From assembly GCA_052143315.1 (NCBI GenBank), contig JBKQTE010000066.1, positions 1 through 64,000 on the forward strand: 64,000 nt of DNA, in the 5' to 3' direction. Both the position numbers and the translations under genes were made by a program. Shown one piece after another: positions 26,665-36,041 of the stretch; position 1 is the first letter of the stretch, and the number at the start of each line of letters is the position of its first letter. The notes beneath the pieces were generated by a model. It did no database searches and had not been told where the DNA came from. It was given only the letters and a program-made list of their open reading frames with translations. This stretch comes from DASZIT01 sp052143315 (GTDB lineage: Bacteria > Actinomycetota > Acidimicrobiia > Acidimicrobiales > RAAP-2).

Positions 26665-28662
26665 TCAGGACGGCGTGGCGGGTCCCTTGGCGATCTCGGC
26701 GAGGAACTCGTCGTTGGACTTGGTGGTGCGGATCTTGTCCATCAGCAGCTCCAGGCCGGCGGCGGCACTGCCGTCGTTGGCCAGGGCATTGAGCACCCGG
26801 CGGAGCTTCCACACCTGCTGCAGCTGGGAACGGTCGAAGAGGAGCTCCTCGTGCCGGGTGGAGCTGGCGTTGACGTCGATGGCCGGGTACAGCCTCCGCT
26901 CGGCCAGGCGCCGGTCGAGCCGCAGCTCCATGTTGCCGGTGCCCTTGAACTCCTCGAAGATCACCTCGTCCATCTTCGAGCCGGTCTCCACCAGGGCGGT
27001 GGCCAGGATGGTGAGCGACCCGCCCTCCTCGATGTTCCGGGCGGCGCCGAAGAACTTCTTCGGGGGGTACAGGGCGCCGGAGTCGACGCCACCGGACATG
27101 ATCCGGCCGGTGGCCGGCTGGGCCAGATTGTAGGCCCGGGCCAGTCGGGTGATGCCGTCGAGGATGATGACGACGTCCCTGCCCATCTCCACCAGGCGCT
27201 TGGCCCGCTCGATCGCCAGCTCGGCCACCGCGGTGTGCTCGTCCGACGGCCGGTCGAAGGTGGAAGCGACCACCTCGCCCTTGACCGAGCGGCGCATGTC
27301 GGTGACCTCCTCGGGACGCTCGTCCACCAGCAGCACCATCAGGTGCACGTCGGGGTTGTTGGCCTCGATCGAGTGGGCGATGTGCTTCATCACCGTGGTC
27401 TTGCCCGCCTTGGGGGGCGACACGATGAGCCCGCGCTGGCCCTTGCCGATCGGGGACAGGAGGTCGACGATCCGTGTCGTCATGTTCTCCTTCTCCCCTG
27501 GCATCTCGAGGTCGAGCCGCTCGTCGGGGAAGAGCGGGGTGAGGTCCTCGAAGCGTGGCCGGCTGCGGGCCTCCTCGGGGTCGAGGGCCGACACCGTGTC
27601 GATGCGCAACAGGGCCGGGAACTTCTCGGTGTTGCCGGCCGGGCGGCAGGCACCTTCGAGGTAGTCGCCCTTGCGGAGGGCGAAGCGGCGGGCCTGGCTG
27701 ATGGAGACGTAGACGTCCTTGGTGGACGGGAGGTACCCCTCGCAGCGGAGGAAGCCGTAGCCCTCGTCGCGCAGGTCGAGCAGCCCCCGCACCGGGATCA
27801 GCTCGCCCTGGTACTGCTGCTCCTGACCGCCGCCGGCGCCTTGGAGGTCGCGCTCGGCGCCCCCGGCTCCGTCCTGGCGGTCGCGGCCGCGCCGACGCCG
27901 ATTGCTGCGCCGGTTGCCGGCGTCGTCGTTGCCACCGCCCTGGTTGCCCTGGCGGTTGCCCTGGTTGCCCTGAGTGCCCTGGGTGCTCTGGCGGTTGCCC
28001 TGGTTACCCTGGTTGTTCTGGTTGTTCTGGCGGTTGCCCTGGCGGTTCTGGTTGCCGCCCTGGTTGCTCTGACGCCCGCCCTGTCCCCCCGAGCCGTTCT
28101 GGCTGTTCTGGCCGGTCCGCGGCTCGCCCTGGCGGTCACCTTCCTGGGTGGTCGGGCCTGACGGGGAGGTGCCGGGCTCGGAGTCGCCTCCATCGCCCGC
28201 CCGGAAGGAGTCGGACACGTCGGCCTCGACCGCCCTGGCATCGTCATCGGGGCCGAACGAGAGCGTGGCGAGGGGGCGGCGCCCCTGGCCACGCCGGGGC
28301 TGGCCCGAGGACGAGTCGTCACCGTCGGGATCGGCAAGGTCGGTGGTGGCGGCGTCGGACGAGCCGTTGAAGGAGGCTTCCCCCCGGTCAGACGGCTCGG
28401 TGGCTGCCCGGCCCCGGCGCCCGTTACCGCGGCCGGCGGCGCCACCGTCGTCCCCGGAGGACGCCTCGGCGGTGTCCCGGTGGGCGGCGGACGCGATGTC
28501 GCGGTCGACAGAGACGCCGGTGGCCTTCAAGATGCCATCGATCATGTCCGCTTTTTTGGTGCGGGTGGTGGTTTTCACAGACAAGGCCTGTGCGATGGCA
28601 TTGAGCTCATCGCGTTCCTTGCCTTCCAACACCGAGCGCTCGAGCTGCTGTTCCGCAGTCAT
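26665..28662 (-). CDS. rho: Transcription termination factor Rho
   Basis: GAGGAGG before ATG 28662 fixes the start; 665 residues. An N-terminal helical domain (about 1-50) is followed by an acidic/basic low-complexity stretch with a Gln/Asn/Gly/Arg-rich run (about 175-260), then the RNA-binding cold-shock-like domain and the RecA-type motor (SPPKAGKTT near 415, DERPEEVTDM, Q- and R-loops). It is ~245 residues longer than E. coli Rho; such insertions are known in actinobacterial Rho and aid RNA binding. Confidence 0.95.
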   Translation of the reverse strand: MTAEQQLERSVLEGKERDELNAIAQALSVKTTTRTKKADMIDGILKATGVSVDRDIASAAHRDTAEASSGDDGGAAGRGNGRRGRAATEPSDRGEASFNGSSDAATTDLADPDGDDSSSGQPRRGQGRRPLATLSFGPDDDARAVEADVSDSFRAGDGGDSEPGTSPSGPTTQEGDRQGEPRTGQNSQNGSGGQGGRQSNQGGNQNRQGNRQNNQNNQGNQGNRQSTQGTQGNQGNRQGNQGGGNDDAGNRRSNRRRRGRDRQDGAGGAERDLQGAGGGQEQQYQGELIPVRGLLDLRDEGYGFLRCEGYLPSTKDVYVSISQARRFALRKGDYLEGACRPAGNTEKFPALLRIDTVSALDPEEARSRPRFEDLTPLFPDERLDLEMPGEKENMTTRIVDLLSPIGKGQRGLIVSPPKAGKTTVMKHIAHSIEANNPDVHLMVLLVDERPEEVTDMRRSVKGEVVASTFDRPSDEHTAVAELAIERAKRLVEMGRDVVIILDGITRLARAYNLAQPATGRIMSGGVDSGALYPPKKFFGAARNIEEGGSLTILATALVETGSKMDEVIFEEFKGTGNMELRLDRRLAERRLYPAIDVNASSTRHEELLFDRSQLQQVWKLRRVLNALANDGSAAAGLELLMDKIRTTKSNDEFLAEIAKGPATPS

Positions 28663-28917
28663 CGGCCTCCTCGTTTCGAATGTCCTCGTTGACAGGTGGA
28701 TCAAGACCACCCGTCAGGGAATCAGGGGTGCGGAGCCGTGTGTACGGTGTGTCAAACCCCCCTACGGCTCCCACCGACGCCGTCTACGGGCTGCGTCGCA
28801 TTCAGATGCGTTGCAGAGGGTCCCGCCCAGGTGCCCGAACGGGTACTCCTGGAAGCGAAGGTGCCACCACTCTACCCGGACCGGCCCATGGCGGCAACAA
28901 CCCCCAGGTGGGTACCC

Positions 28918-29985
28918 CTACAGGCCCAGTACCTCCAGCACCGCCCCCAGGTCGGCGTCGACCACCGTCGGCACCGATATCTGGCTGATGGCGATGTCCG
29001 GGTCCTTCAGCCCGTGCCCGGTCAGCACGCACACCACGGTGGCCCCGGCCCCCAGCCCGTCGGGCAGCCCGGTCTTCAACAGGCCGGCGACCGAGGCGGC
29101 CGAGGCCGGCTCGCAGAACACCGACTCCTCGGTGGCCAGGAACCGGTAGGCGTCCAGGATCTCCTCGTCGGTGACCGCCTCGATGCCCCCGCCGGACTCG
29201 GCGGCCGCCGACGTGGCCCCGTACCAGCTGGCCGGGTTGCCGATGCGGATGGCGGTGGCCACCGTCTCGGGGTGCTCGATCGGGTGGCCCTCGACGATCG
29301 GGGCGGCGCCCGCCGCCTGGAACCCGAGCATGCGGGGCAGCCGGGTCGACCGCCCGGCCTCCCTGTACTCGAGGTACCCCTTCCAGTAGGCGGTGATGTT
29401 GCCGGCGTTCCCCACCGGGATGCAGTGGACCTCGGGGGCGTCGCCGAGCGCGTCGACCACCTCGAAGGCCCCCGACTTCTGGCCCTCGATGCGGTAGGGG
29501 TTGACCGAGTTGACCACGGTGACCGGGGCCCGCTCGCCGAGCTCGCGCACGACGGTCAGTGCCTGGTCGAAGTTCCCCCGCACCTGCAGCACCTTGGCCC
29601 CGTGGACGAGGGCCTGGGCCAGCTTCCCCAGGGCGATGTGCCCCTCCGGGATCAGGACGGCACAGGTCAGGCCGGCCCGGGCGGCGAAGGCCGCCGCCGA
29701 TGCCGAGGTGTTGCCGGTCGAGGCGCACACCACCGCCTTGGCGCCCTCCTCCGCCGCCTTGGAGATGGCCACCGTCATGCCACGGTCCTTGAACGATCCG
29801 GTGGGATTGGCGCCCTCCACCTTCAGCAGCACCCGGGCCCCCACCCGGGCCGACAGCCGGGGTGCCGGCAGCAGGGGGGTGCCCCCCTCGAGCAGGGTGA
29901 CCACCGGCGTGCGGTCGGAGACCGGCAGGAACCGGCGGTACTCCTCGATCACCCCCCGCCACGCGCGCCGCGTCTGGTCGGTCAT
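28918..29985 (-). CDS. thrC: Threonine synthase
   Basis: 355 residues, PLP fold type II. Lys66 in GSFKDRGM binds PLP, STGNTSASAAA holds the phosphate, and GNAGN and the C-terminal TGHGLKDP are family motifs. It converts O-phosphohomoserine to threonine. Its start overlaps the hom stop (ATGA). The homoserine kinase gene that normally follows is absent: only ~255 bp lie between thrC and rho. Confidence 0.95.
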   Translation of the reverse strand: MTDQTRRAWRGVIEEYRRFLPVSDRTPVVTLLEGGTPLLPAPRLSARVGARVLLKVEGANPTGSFKDRGMTVAISKAAEEGAKAVVCASTGNTSASAAAFAARAGLTCAVLIPEGHIALGKLAQALVHGAKVLQVRGNFDQALTVVRELGERAPVTVVNSVNPYRIEGQKSGAFEVVDALGDAPEVHCIPVGNAGNITAYWKGYLEYREAGRSTRLPRMLGFQAAGAAPIVEGHPIEHPETVATAIRIGNPASWYGATSAAAESGGGIEAVTDEEILDAYRFLATEESVFCEPASAASVAGLLKTGLPDGLGAGATVVCVLTGHGLKDPDIAISQISVPTVVDADLGAVLEVLGL

Positions 29986-31295
29986 GCCCGCTCCTCCCCG
30001 ATCACCCGCATCACCCCGCCGATCTGGTTCACCGGGCCGAGCGCCGACAGCACGTCGACGGTGGCCCGGACGTCACCTTCGCGGGCGGCGTGGGTCAGGA
30101 GCGTCACCCTGGCGCCGTCGTCCAGGTCCTCCTGTTCCATGGACCGGATCGACACCTGGTGGTCGCCGAACACCGTGGTCACCTCCCCCAGCACGCCGGG
30201 CCGGTCCTCCACGTCGATGCTCAGGTAGAAGGGGGTCCGGAGCCCCGAAGCCGGGTGGACCCGACCGGGCTGGCGATGGGGGGCCGGGGCGGTGGTGCCG
30301 GCCAGGACGTTGCGGGTGGCGTCGATCAGGTCGCCCACCACCGCGCTGGCGGTGGGGGCGCCGCCGGCGCCTTGCCCGTAGAGCATCAGCTCACCGGCTG
30401 CCTCGCCCTCGATGAAGACGGCGTTGAAGGCGTCGCGCACCCCGGCCAGGGGATGGGTGGCAGGGAGCATGGCCGGGTGGACCCGCACCGACACCTCGCC
30501 GTCGCCCACCCGCTCCACGATGGCCAGCAGTTTGATCACATAGCCGGCGCGCCCGGCGAAGGCCACGTCCATCGCCCGGATGGCGGTGATCCCCTCACAC
30601 GACACCTCCTCGGCGGCGATGTCGTAGCCGAAGGCGATGCCGGCCAGGATGGCCGCCTTGGCGGCGGCGTCGTGGCCCTCCACGTCAGCCGTCGGGTCGC
30701 GCTCGGCGAGCCCGAGCGCCTGGGCCTCGGCCAGCACGTCGGCGTAGTCGGCGCCGTGGGCGGCCATCTTGGTCAGGATGAAGTTGGTGGTGCCGTTGAC
30801 GATCCCCATGACTCGCTGGATCCGCTCTCCGGTCAGCGACTCGCGCAGCACCCGCACCAGTGGGACCGCCCCGGCCACGGCCGCCTCGTAGAGCAGGTCC
30901 ACCCCCTGCCGGCGGGCCAGCGTCCGGAGCCCGATGCCCTGCGGCGAGGCCAGGAGCGCCTTGTTGGCCGTCACCACCGACTTGCCGGCGGTGAGGGCGG
31001 CGGTGATCAGGCTGGCGGCCGGCTCGATCCCCCCGATGAGCTCGATCACGATGTCGACCGACGGGTCGACGGCCAGGCCGGCAGCATCGGTGGTGAGCAG
31101 CCCGGCGGGCACATGGTCCGGTCTGGCCCGGCCCAGGTCGTTCACCGCCACCCCCACCAGCTCCAGCCGGGCGCCGGCCTGAACCGCCAGCTCGTCGGCG
31201 CGCGACCGGATCAGGCCCACCAGGGCGCTTCCCACCGTGCCGCCGCCGAGGACGGCGATGCGCACCACCTGTTCGGAAGGGTCGGCCGAGATCAC
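29982..31295 (-). CDS. hom: Homoserine dehydrogenase
   Basis: 437 residues. RIAVLGGGTVGSALV binds NAD(P); ANKALLA, GIVNGTTNFILT and the GLAERDPTADVEGHDAAAK catalytic region follow; an ACT domain (about 350-430) gives feedback control, typically by threonine. It reduces aspartate semialdehyde to homoserine. It lies 46 bp downstream of the lysA stop. Confidence 0.95.
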   Translation of the reverse strand: MISADPSEQVVRIAVLGGGTVGSALVGLIRSRADELAVQAGARLELVGVAVNDLGRARPDHVPAGLLTTDAAGLAVDPSVDIVIELIGGIEPAASLITAALTAGKSVVTANKALLASPQGIGLRTLARRQGVDLLYEAAVAGAVPLVRVLRESLTGERIQRVMGIVNGTTNFILTKMAAHGADYADVLAEAQALGLAERDPTADVEGHDAAAKAAILAGIAFGYDIAAEEVSCEGITAIRAMDVAFAGRAGYVIKLLAIVERVGDGEVSVRVHPAMLPATHPLAGVRDAFNAVFIEGEAAGELMLYGQGAGGAPTASAVVGDLIDATRNVLAGTTAPAPHRQPGRVHPASGLRTPFYLSIDVEDRPGVLGEVTTVFGDHQVSIRSMEQEDLDDGARVTLLTHAAREGDVRATVDVLSALGPVNQIGGVMRVIGEERA

Positions 31296-31341
31296 CCGGT
31301 CACGCTACCGCCTGGCCGGAGGCCGGAGGCCGGATCGCCGG

Positions 31342-32640
31342 TCAGGTGTCGAGGCGGACGAGATCGTCGAACGTCTCGCGGCGGACCACCGTCCTGGCCA
31401 CGCCGTCGGCCACGAAGAGCACGGCCGGGCGGGGCACCTTGTTGTAGTTGGACGCCATGGAGTGGCCGTAGGCACCGGTCACCGGGGTGGCCAGCAGGTC
31501 GCCCACCGCCAGGTCGCCGGGCACGAACCCCTCGGACACCAGCACGTCCCCCGACTCGCAGTGCTTCCCCACCAGCCGGATCGGCATCGGACGGGGTGCC
31601 CCGGTCTCACGGGGGAGGAAGGCCTCGTACCCACTGCCGTAGAGGACCGGGCGGGGATTGTCGCTCATCCCGCCGTCGACCGACACGTAGGTCCGGAACC
31701 CGGGTACGTCCTTGACCGTGCCCACCCGGTAGACGGTGACGGCCGCCGAGGCCACGATGGACCGGCCCGGCTCAGCCGTGACCCGCACGCCCGGACCGAT
31801 ACCGGCGGCGGTGCATGCCTCCCGCACCGAGCGCGCCCACTGGGCCATCGGGGGAGCCTCCTCGCCGTTGACGTAGGCGACCCCCAGACCACCCCCGACC
31901 ACCAGCTCGGGGAGGCCGAGGGGGGCGAAGAACCCGGCCAGGACCTCGACGGCCCGCACGAACGGGGCGATGGCGAACACCTGGCTGCCGATGTGGGCGT
32001 GGACGCCGGCGAACTCGACCACGCCGGCGGCGTCCAGCGCCCGGAGGCGGTCGATCGCCCGGTCGGCGGCCCCCGAGGACAGACCGAAGCCGAACTTGGA
32101 GTCCTCCTGCCCGGTCCGCACGAACTCGTGGGTGTGGACCTCGACGCCCGGGGTGATCCGGGCCAGCACCCGGGGTCGGACGGGGGAGCCGGCCGCGCCC
32201 ACCAGGCGCTCGATCCGGTCCATCTCGTCGAAGGAGTCGACGACGATCCGCCCCACCCCGACCTCCAGCGCCTGGGCCAGCTCGGCGTCGGACTTGTTGT
32301 TGCCGTGGAGCACCAGCCGGTCGGCGGGCACCCCAGCGACGAGGGCCACGTGGAGCTCGCCACCGGTGGCCACGTCGAGGCACATCCCCTCCTCGTTGGC
32401 CAGCCTGGCCATGGCCACGCACAGGAACGCCTTGGAGGCGTAGGCCACGCCGTCGCCCCATGCCTCCACCGCCTCGCGACAGCGGGCCCGGAGGTGCGCC
32501 TCGTCGTAGACGAACAGGGGCGTCCCGAACTCCTCGGCCAGATCGGCCACGTCGATCCCCCCGATGTGGAGGTGCCCGTCGGCGTCGACGACGGAGGTCA
32601 TCGGCAGCAGCGCCGGCGACACCGGGTCGGTGGGACCCAC
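31342..32640 (-). CDS. lysA: Diaminopimelate decarboxylase
   Basis: 432 residues from GTG 32640, two bases after the argS stop. PLP barrel with Lys70 in YASKAFLC, HIGSQ, GGGLGVAY, and the partner-subunit active-site CESGD. It makes lysine from meso-diaminopimelate. The argS-lysA-hom order matches mycobacteria. Confidence 0.95.
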   Translation of the reverse strand: MGPTDPVSPALLPMTSVVDADGHLHIGGIDVADLAEEFGTPLFVYDEAHLRARCREAVEAWGDGVAYASKAFLCVAMARLANEEGMCLDVATGGELHVALVAGVPADRLVLHGNNKSDAELAQALEVGVGRIVVDSFDEMDRIERLVGAAGSPVRPRVLARITPGVEVHTHEFVRTGQEDSKFGFGLSSGAADRAIDRLRALDAAGVVEFAGVHAHIGSQVFAIAPFVRAVEVLAGFFAPLGLPELVVGGGLGVAYVNGEEAPPMAQWARSVREACTAAGIGPGVRVTAEPGRSIVASAAVTVYRVGTVKDVPGFRTYVSVDGGMSDNPRPVLYGSGYEAFLPRETGAPRPMPIRLVGKHCESGDVLVSEGFVPGDLAVGDLLATPVTGAYGHSMASNYNKVPRPAVLFVADGVARTVVRRETFDDLVRLDT

Positions 32641-32642
32641 GG

Positions 32643-34283
32643 CTACATGGCCTCCGGGGCGGACACGCCGAGCAGACCGAGGCCGATGGACAGCCCGACC
32701 CGGGCCCCCTCCACCAGCCACAGGCGGGCCTGGGTCATGGCCGGGTCGACGTCCTCGGCCAGGATCGGGCAGTCGTGATAGAAGCCGTGGAAGAGGCCGG
32801 CCAGCCGGCGGACCCAGGTGGTGACCTTGGTGGGGGCGCGGTCGACGGCGGCCTCGGCCACCACCTCGGGGAGCTCCTCGAGGCAGCGGATCAGCTCCAG
32901 CTCTCGCTCGTGGGTGAGGAGCGAGAGGTCGGCCTCGGCCAGCGGCCCCCGGACCACGCCCCGCTCCGCCGCCTTCCGGGCCACCCCGCCGATGCGGGCG
33001 CTGGCCATCTGCACGTAGTACACCGGGTTCTCCGCCGACTGCTCCCGCACCGACGCCAGGTCGAAGGTGGTGGCCTGATCGAGCGAGCTCATCAGGCTCA
33101 GGATCCGGGTGGCGTCAGGACCGATGTCGGCCACCAGCGAGTCGAGGGAGATGGCGTTCCCGGCCCGCTTGCCCATCTTCACCGGCTCGTCCCCGTCGAC
33201 CAGCGAGACCATCTGGCCGAGCTTCACCTCGAGGCGCTCCTTGGGCACCCCGAGCGCCTCCACCCCGGCCATCAGGCCGGCCACCTGGCCGTGGTGGTCG
33301 GCCCCGAAGACGTCGATGACGCGGTCGAACCCCCGCACCAGGAACTTGTCGCGGTGGTAGGCGAGGTCGCCGGCCAGGTAGGTGGCGTCGCCGTTCGACT
33401 TCCGGAGGACCCGGTCACGGCTGTCGCCGAGCTCGGAGGCCCGAAACCAGGTGGCGCCGTCCTGCTCGAAGACCAGCCCCTTCTCGGCCAGCAGGGCGAT
33501 CGTCTCGTCGACCGCACCGCTCTCCTCGATGGAGGCCTGGCTGTACCACTCGTCGAAGACGATGCCCACCGACGACAGGGTGGCCCTGATCATCTCCAGG
33601 ATCCGATCCGCCGCCCACCGGCCGGCGGCGGTGACGTCGTCGGGACCGTCGTAGACGGCCGCCAGCTCGGTCACGTACTCGCCCTGGTAGCCGCCCTCGG
33701 GGACCTCGGTCCCGTGGTGCCTGGCCAGCAGGCTCTCGCCCAGGCGGCGGATCTGCCCCCCGGTGTCGTTGACGTAGTACTCGCGACTGACCCGGTACCC
33801 GGCCCGGGCCAGCACCCGGCCGAGGGCGTCGCCGTAGCTCCCCCACCACCCGTTGCCCACGTGGATGGGGCCGGTGGGGTTGGCCGAGATGAATTCGACC
33901 TGCACCCGCTCACCATGGCCGACGTCGGGCCGGGCGTAGCCGCCCTCGCCCTCGGTCACCACCTCGGCCAGGGCGTCGTGCAGCCACCCGTCGTCGAGCC
34001 GGAAGTTGACGAAGCCCGGCCCGGCGATCTCCACCGAGGTCACGTGGGGCGGGAGGTCGTGGGTGAGCGCCGATACCAGGGACTCGGCCAGGGCGCGAGG
34101 GTTCGTGCCGGCCCGCTTGGCGCCGACCAGGGCCACGTTGGTCGACCAGTCGCCGTGCTCCCGGCGGGCCGGGCGCTCGAGGTGGACGTCCGCCGGCGCC
34201 ACGGCCAGATCGAGCGATCCGGCCTCGGCCACGGTGGTGAGGGCGCGACTGACGTGTTCGGCGAGCTGGTCACGGATCGGCAT
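32643..34283 (-). CDS. argS: Arginyl-tRNA synthetase
   Basis: 546 residues from ATG 34283. Class I signature SANPTGPIHVGNGWWG (HVGN as HIGH), the KMSK-like KMGKRAG, and a C-terminal DALR anticodon-binding domain ending LGLLGVSAPEAM. The N-terminal additive domain is present. The tRNA-Arg(CCG) gene lies ~130 bp away on the opposite strand. Confidence 0.95.
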   Translation of the reverse strand: MPIRDQLAEHVSRALTTVAEAGSLDLAVAPADVHLERPARREHGDWSTNVALVGAKRAGTNPRALAESLVSALTHDLPPHVTSVEIAGPGFVNFRLDDGWLHDALAEVVTEGEGGYARPDVGHGERVQVEFISANPTGPIHVGNGWWGSYGDALGRVLARAGYRVSREYYVNDTGGQIRRLGESLLARHHGTEVPEGGYQGEYVTELAAVYDGPDDVTAAGRWAADRILEMIRATLSSVGIVFDEWYSQASIEESGAVDETIALLAEKGLVFEQDGATWFRASELGDSRDRVLRKSNGDATYLAGDLAYHRDKFLVRGFDRVIDVFGADHHGQVAGLMAGVEALGVPKERLEVKLGQMVSLVDGDEPVKMGKRAGNAISLDSLVADIGPDATRILSLMSSLDQATTFDLASVREQSAENPVYYVQMASARIGGVARKAAERGVVRGPLAEADLSLLTHERELELIRCLEELPEVVAEAAVDRAPTKVTTWVRRLAGLFHGFYHDCPILAEDVDPAMTQARLWLVEGARVGLSIGLGLLGVSAPEAM

Positions 34284-34415
34284 GCGGAACGAGGATACGT
34301 CCTCACGGCCCGGTGCCCGCAGGACGCGGGCCACCCGGCCGGGCCGGGGCACTAGTGTTGACAGTTCGAAGGAGCGGTCCCCCGGTCGTCAGGCCCGGCG
34401 ACCGCCCCGTCCATC

Positions 34416-34487
34416 GCCCTCGTAGCTCAGCGGATAGAGCATTGGCCTCCGAAGCCATGTGCGCAGGTTCAATTCCTGCCGGGGGCA
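34416..34487 (+). tRNA. tRNA-Arg (anticodon CCG)
   Basis: A full cloverleaf: acceptor GCCCTCG with CGGGGGC (one T-G), D-arm GCTC/GAGC, anticodon loop CTCCGAA giving CCG, T-arm GCAGG-TTCAATT-CCTGC, discriminator A at 34487. The anticodon stem has a T-T at its outer pair. No CCA is encoded. A weak hairpin CACCGG/CCGGTG follows at 34497-34514. Confidence 0.93.
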
Positions 34488-34545
34488 CTGCCGGGGCACC
34501 GGTCGCCCCCGGTGTCGGCTCGGCTCGATCCTGGCGCGGTGGATG

Positions 34546-34767
34546 TCAGGGCACGAAGGCGGCAAGCTGCGCGTGGAGCTCCGGAGCCACGAGGTCCCGC
34601 AGCTCGTCCGGCACGGTGAGCTCGTGGATCGATTGGCCAGCCTTGGCGATCAGGGTGGGGAACGCCGTCATCCCGTCCGACTCGTCGGCGATCGGGCCTT
34701 CGCTGTGGTGCGCCTGCATGCACGCCACCACCTGTCCAGACTGGTCGACGACCACGGTGACCTTCAT
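34546..34767 (-). CDS. Small protein of unknown function (73 aa)
   Basis: It begins MKVTVVVDQSGQVVACMQAH and ends in a Leu/Pro-rich helix. No motif, signal or membrane segment is recognised. The ATG overlaps the stop of the upstream gene (ATGA), so the two are co-translated. It is probably a small alpha/beta protein that works with its neighbour. Confidence 0.65.
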   Translation of the reverse strand: MKVTVVVDQSGQVVACMQAHHSEGPIADESDGMTAFPTLIAKAGQSIHELTVPDELRDLVAPELHAQLAAFVP

Positions 34768-35072
34768 GTCAGCCCCCCTCCTTGCAGGTTGTGGGACAAC
34801 GCCGAGCTGCCGTTGTTGGTGATGGTGACGTAGTAGGTCACTCCCTGTGGCCCCGGCGTGGCCGTCTCCGCCTCGTAGTACTGCGACTTCATCTGCCCGT
34901 CGGCTAGAAGGGGCGTGTTCCAAGGGTCCCCGCCGTTCACATTGGCGGTGGCGATCTGCGACCCGTAGTCGTCGCCGCCGGGGCCGAACTCGGCGCCACC
35001 GAACCAGTAGGACCAGTACACCGACTGGCCGGGGTTGAGACTGACCAACGGTCCTTTGTTGTTGAATCCCAT
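34764..35072 (-). CDS. Small beta-rich protein of unknown function (102 aa)
   Basis: GAGGAGG 8 nt before ATG 35072 makes it a convincing gene. The protein is Gly/Asn/Tyr/Trp-rich, with alternating hydrophobic and polar residues (NPGQSVYWSYWFGG, GVTYYVTITNNGSSALS), which suggests a small beta-sandwich. It has no signal peptide or Cys. Paired with the 73-residue protein downstream. I do not recognise the family. Confidence 0.7.
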   Translation of the reverse strand: MGFNNKGPLVSLNPGQSVYWSYWFGGAEFGPGGDDYGSQIATANVNGGDPWNTPLLADGQMKSQYYEAETATPGPQGVTYYVTITNNGSSALSHNLQGGGLT

Positions 35073-35169
35073 CTGCAGTCCTCCTCGTGTCGAACGGCTG
35101 GAGCCGGGACCCGCCGCCGCTTGATCGAATCTGGCACACGTCCCCGTCGGATTCCAGTGTGCTCCCTGG

Positions 35170-35901
35170 CTAGGGCCGGCGGCGGTAGGCGAAGTGCCCC
35201 TTGACCGAGTCGTCGGTGGGTGGCTCGCCCTCGTCACCGATCTCCTCGAGGAGGACGAACGCCGGCTCCAGCGCCGACCTGACCCGGGCCAGCGGGACGG
35301 CCAGCTCGCCGATCCGCTCATGATGGAGCTCGTAGCGCGCCCCGCCCACCTCCTCGAAGATCCGGATGTCCCACTTCGACATGGCGCCGGACCGTGCGTC
35401 CTCGGCGAACGACACGTCGATGACGGCCACGCCGTCCTCGAAGTCGTAGACCCAGGGCGGCTCCTCCCCCAGCCGCCGGAGCTCACCCACGGTGTTGACG
35501 TCGAAGAGGAACAGTCCTCCCTCGACGAGGTGGGCGTGGACCGCCTCGAACATCGAGCGCCAGGCTCCGAAGGACAGGAGGTGGTTGAGACTGTCGAACA
35601 CGCAGATGACCACGTCGAACCGCCGGCCCAGGTCGAAGGCCGTCATGTCCGCCTCGATCAGGCGGGCGCCGGGCACCTTCCTCCTCGCCACCGCCAGCAT
35701 CTCCGGCGAGCGGTCCAGGCCGGTCAGGGAGGGCACCGACTCCAGCCGTGCGAGGATCGACCCGGTGCCGCAGCCCAGCTCCAGCAGGGAGGTGGCACCG
35801 GGTCGGTACCGCTCGACCCAGTCGGCGACCCGCCGGGCCCGGGGACCGGGGTCGTCCATCACCGCGTCGTAGAAGCCGGCGAACTGCTCGTACTCGGTCA
35901 T
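35170..35901 (-). CDS. Class I SAM-dependent methyltransferase
   Basis: 243 residues from ATG 35901 (MTEYEQFAGFYDAVMDD). LLELGCGTGSILARL is the SAM loop, DRSPEMLAVA the acidic loop, and DVVICVFDSLNHL the post-I motif. The substrate is unknown. A longer start upstream would add a Cys-rich stretch unlike the family. Confidence 0.85.
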   Translation of the reverse strand: MTEYEQFAGFYDAVMDDPGPRARRVADWVERYRPGATSLLELGCGTGSILARLESVPSLTGLDRSPEMLAVARRKVPGARLIEADMTAFDLGRRFDVVICVFDSLNHLLSFGAWRSMFEAVHAHLVEGGLFLFDVNTVGELRRLGEEPPWVYDFEDGVAVIDVSFAEDARSGAMSKWDIRIFEEVGGARYELHHERIGELAVPLARVRSALEPAFVLLEEIGDEGEPPTDDSVKGHFAYRRRP

Positions 35902-36041
35902 CCGACAACGGTGGCACACCGGGCAGGGCGGTCGCCGGGTCCGCCGGGCCATCGCCCCGCGTGTCGAGTTCCTGACCCGTTCATCCGAACGAGACGATCA
36001 ATTTGGTTGTCCGGCGAGGGGGTCAGCGATCACCATGCTTC

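Noticed and set aside
30090..31715. A 541-codon plus-strand frame across hom and lysA
   Set aside because: Shadow of two conserved enzymes on the other strand.
29982..32640. Possible lysine or threonine riboswitch before lysA or hom
   Set aside because: The gaps are 2 and 46 bp, too short for an aptamer.
34358..34363. TTGACA before tRNA-Arg taken as a -35 box
   Set aside because: No -10-like hexamer lies 16-18 bp downstream; the TAGTGT just upstream fits no clear -35 either.
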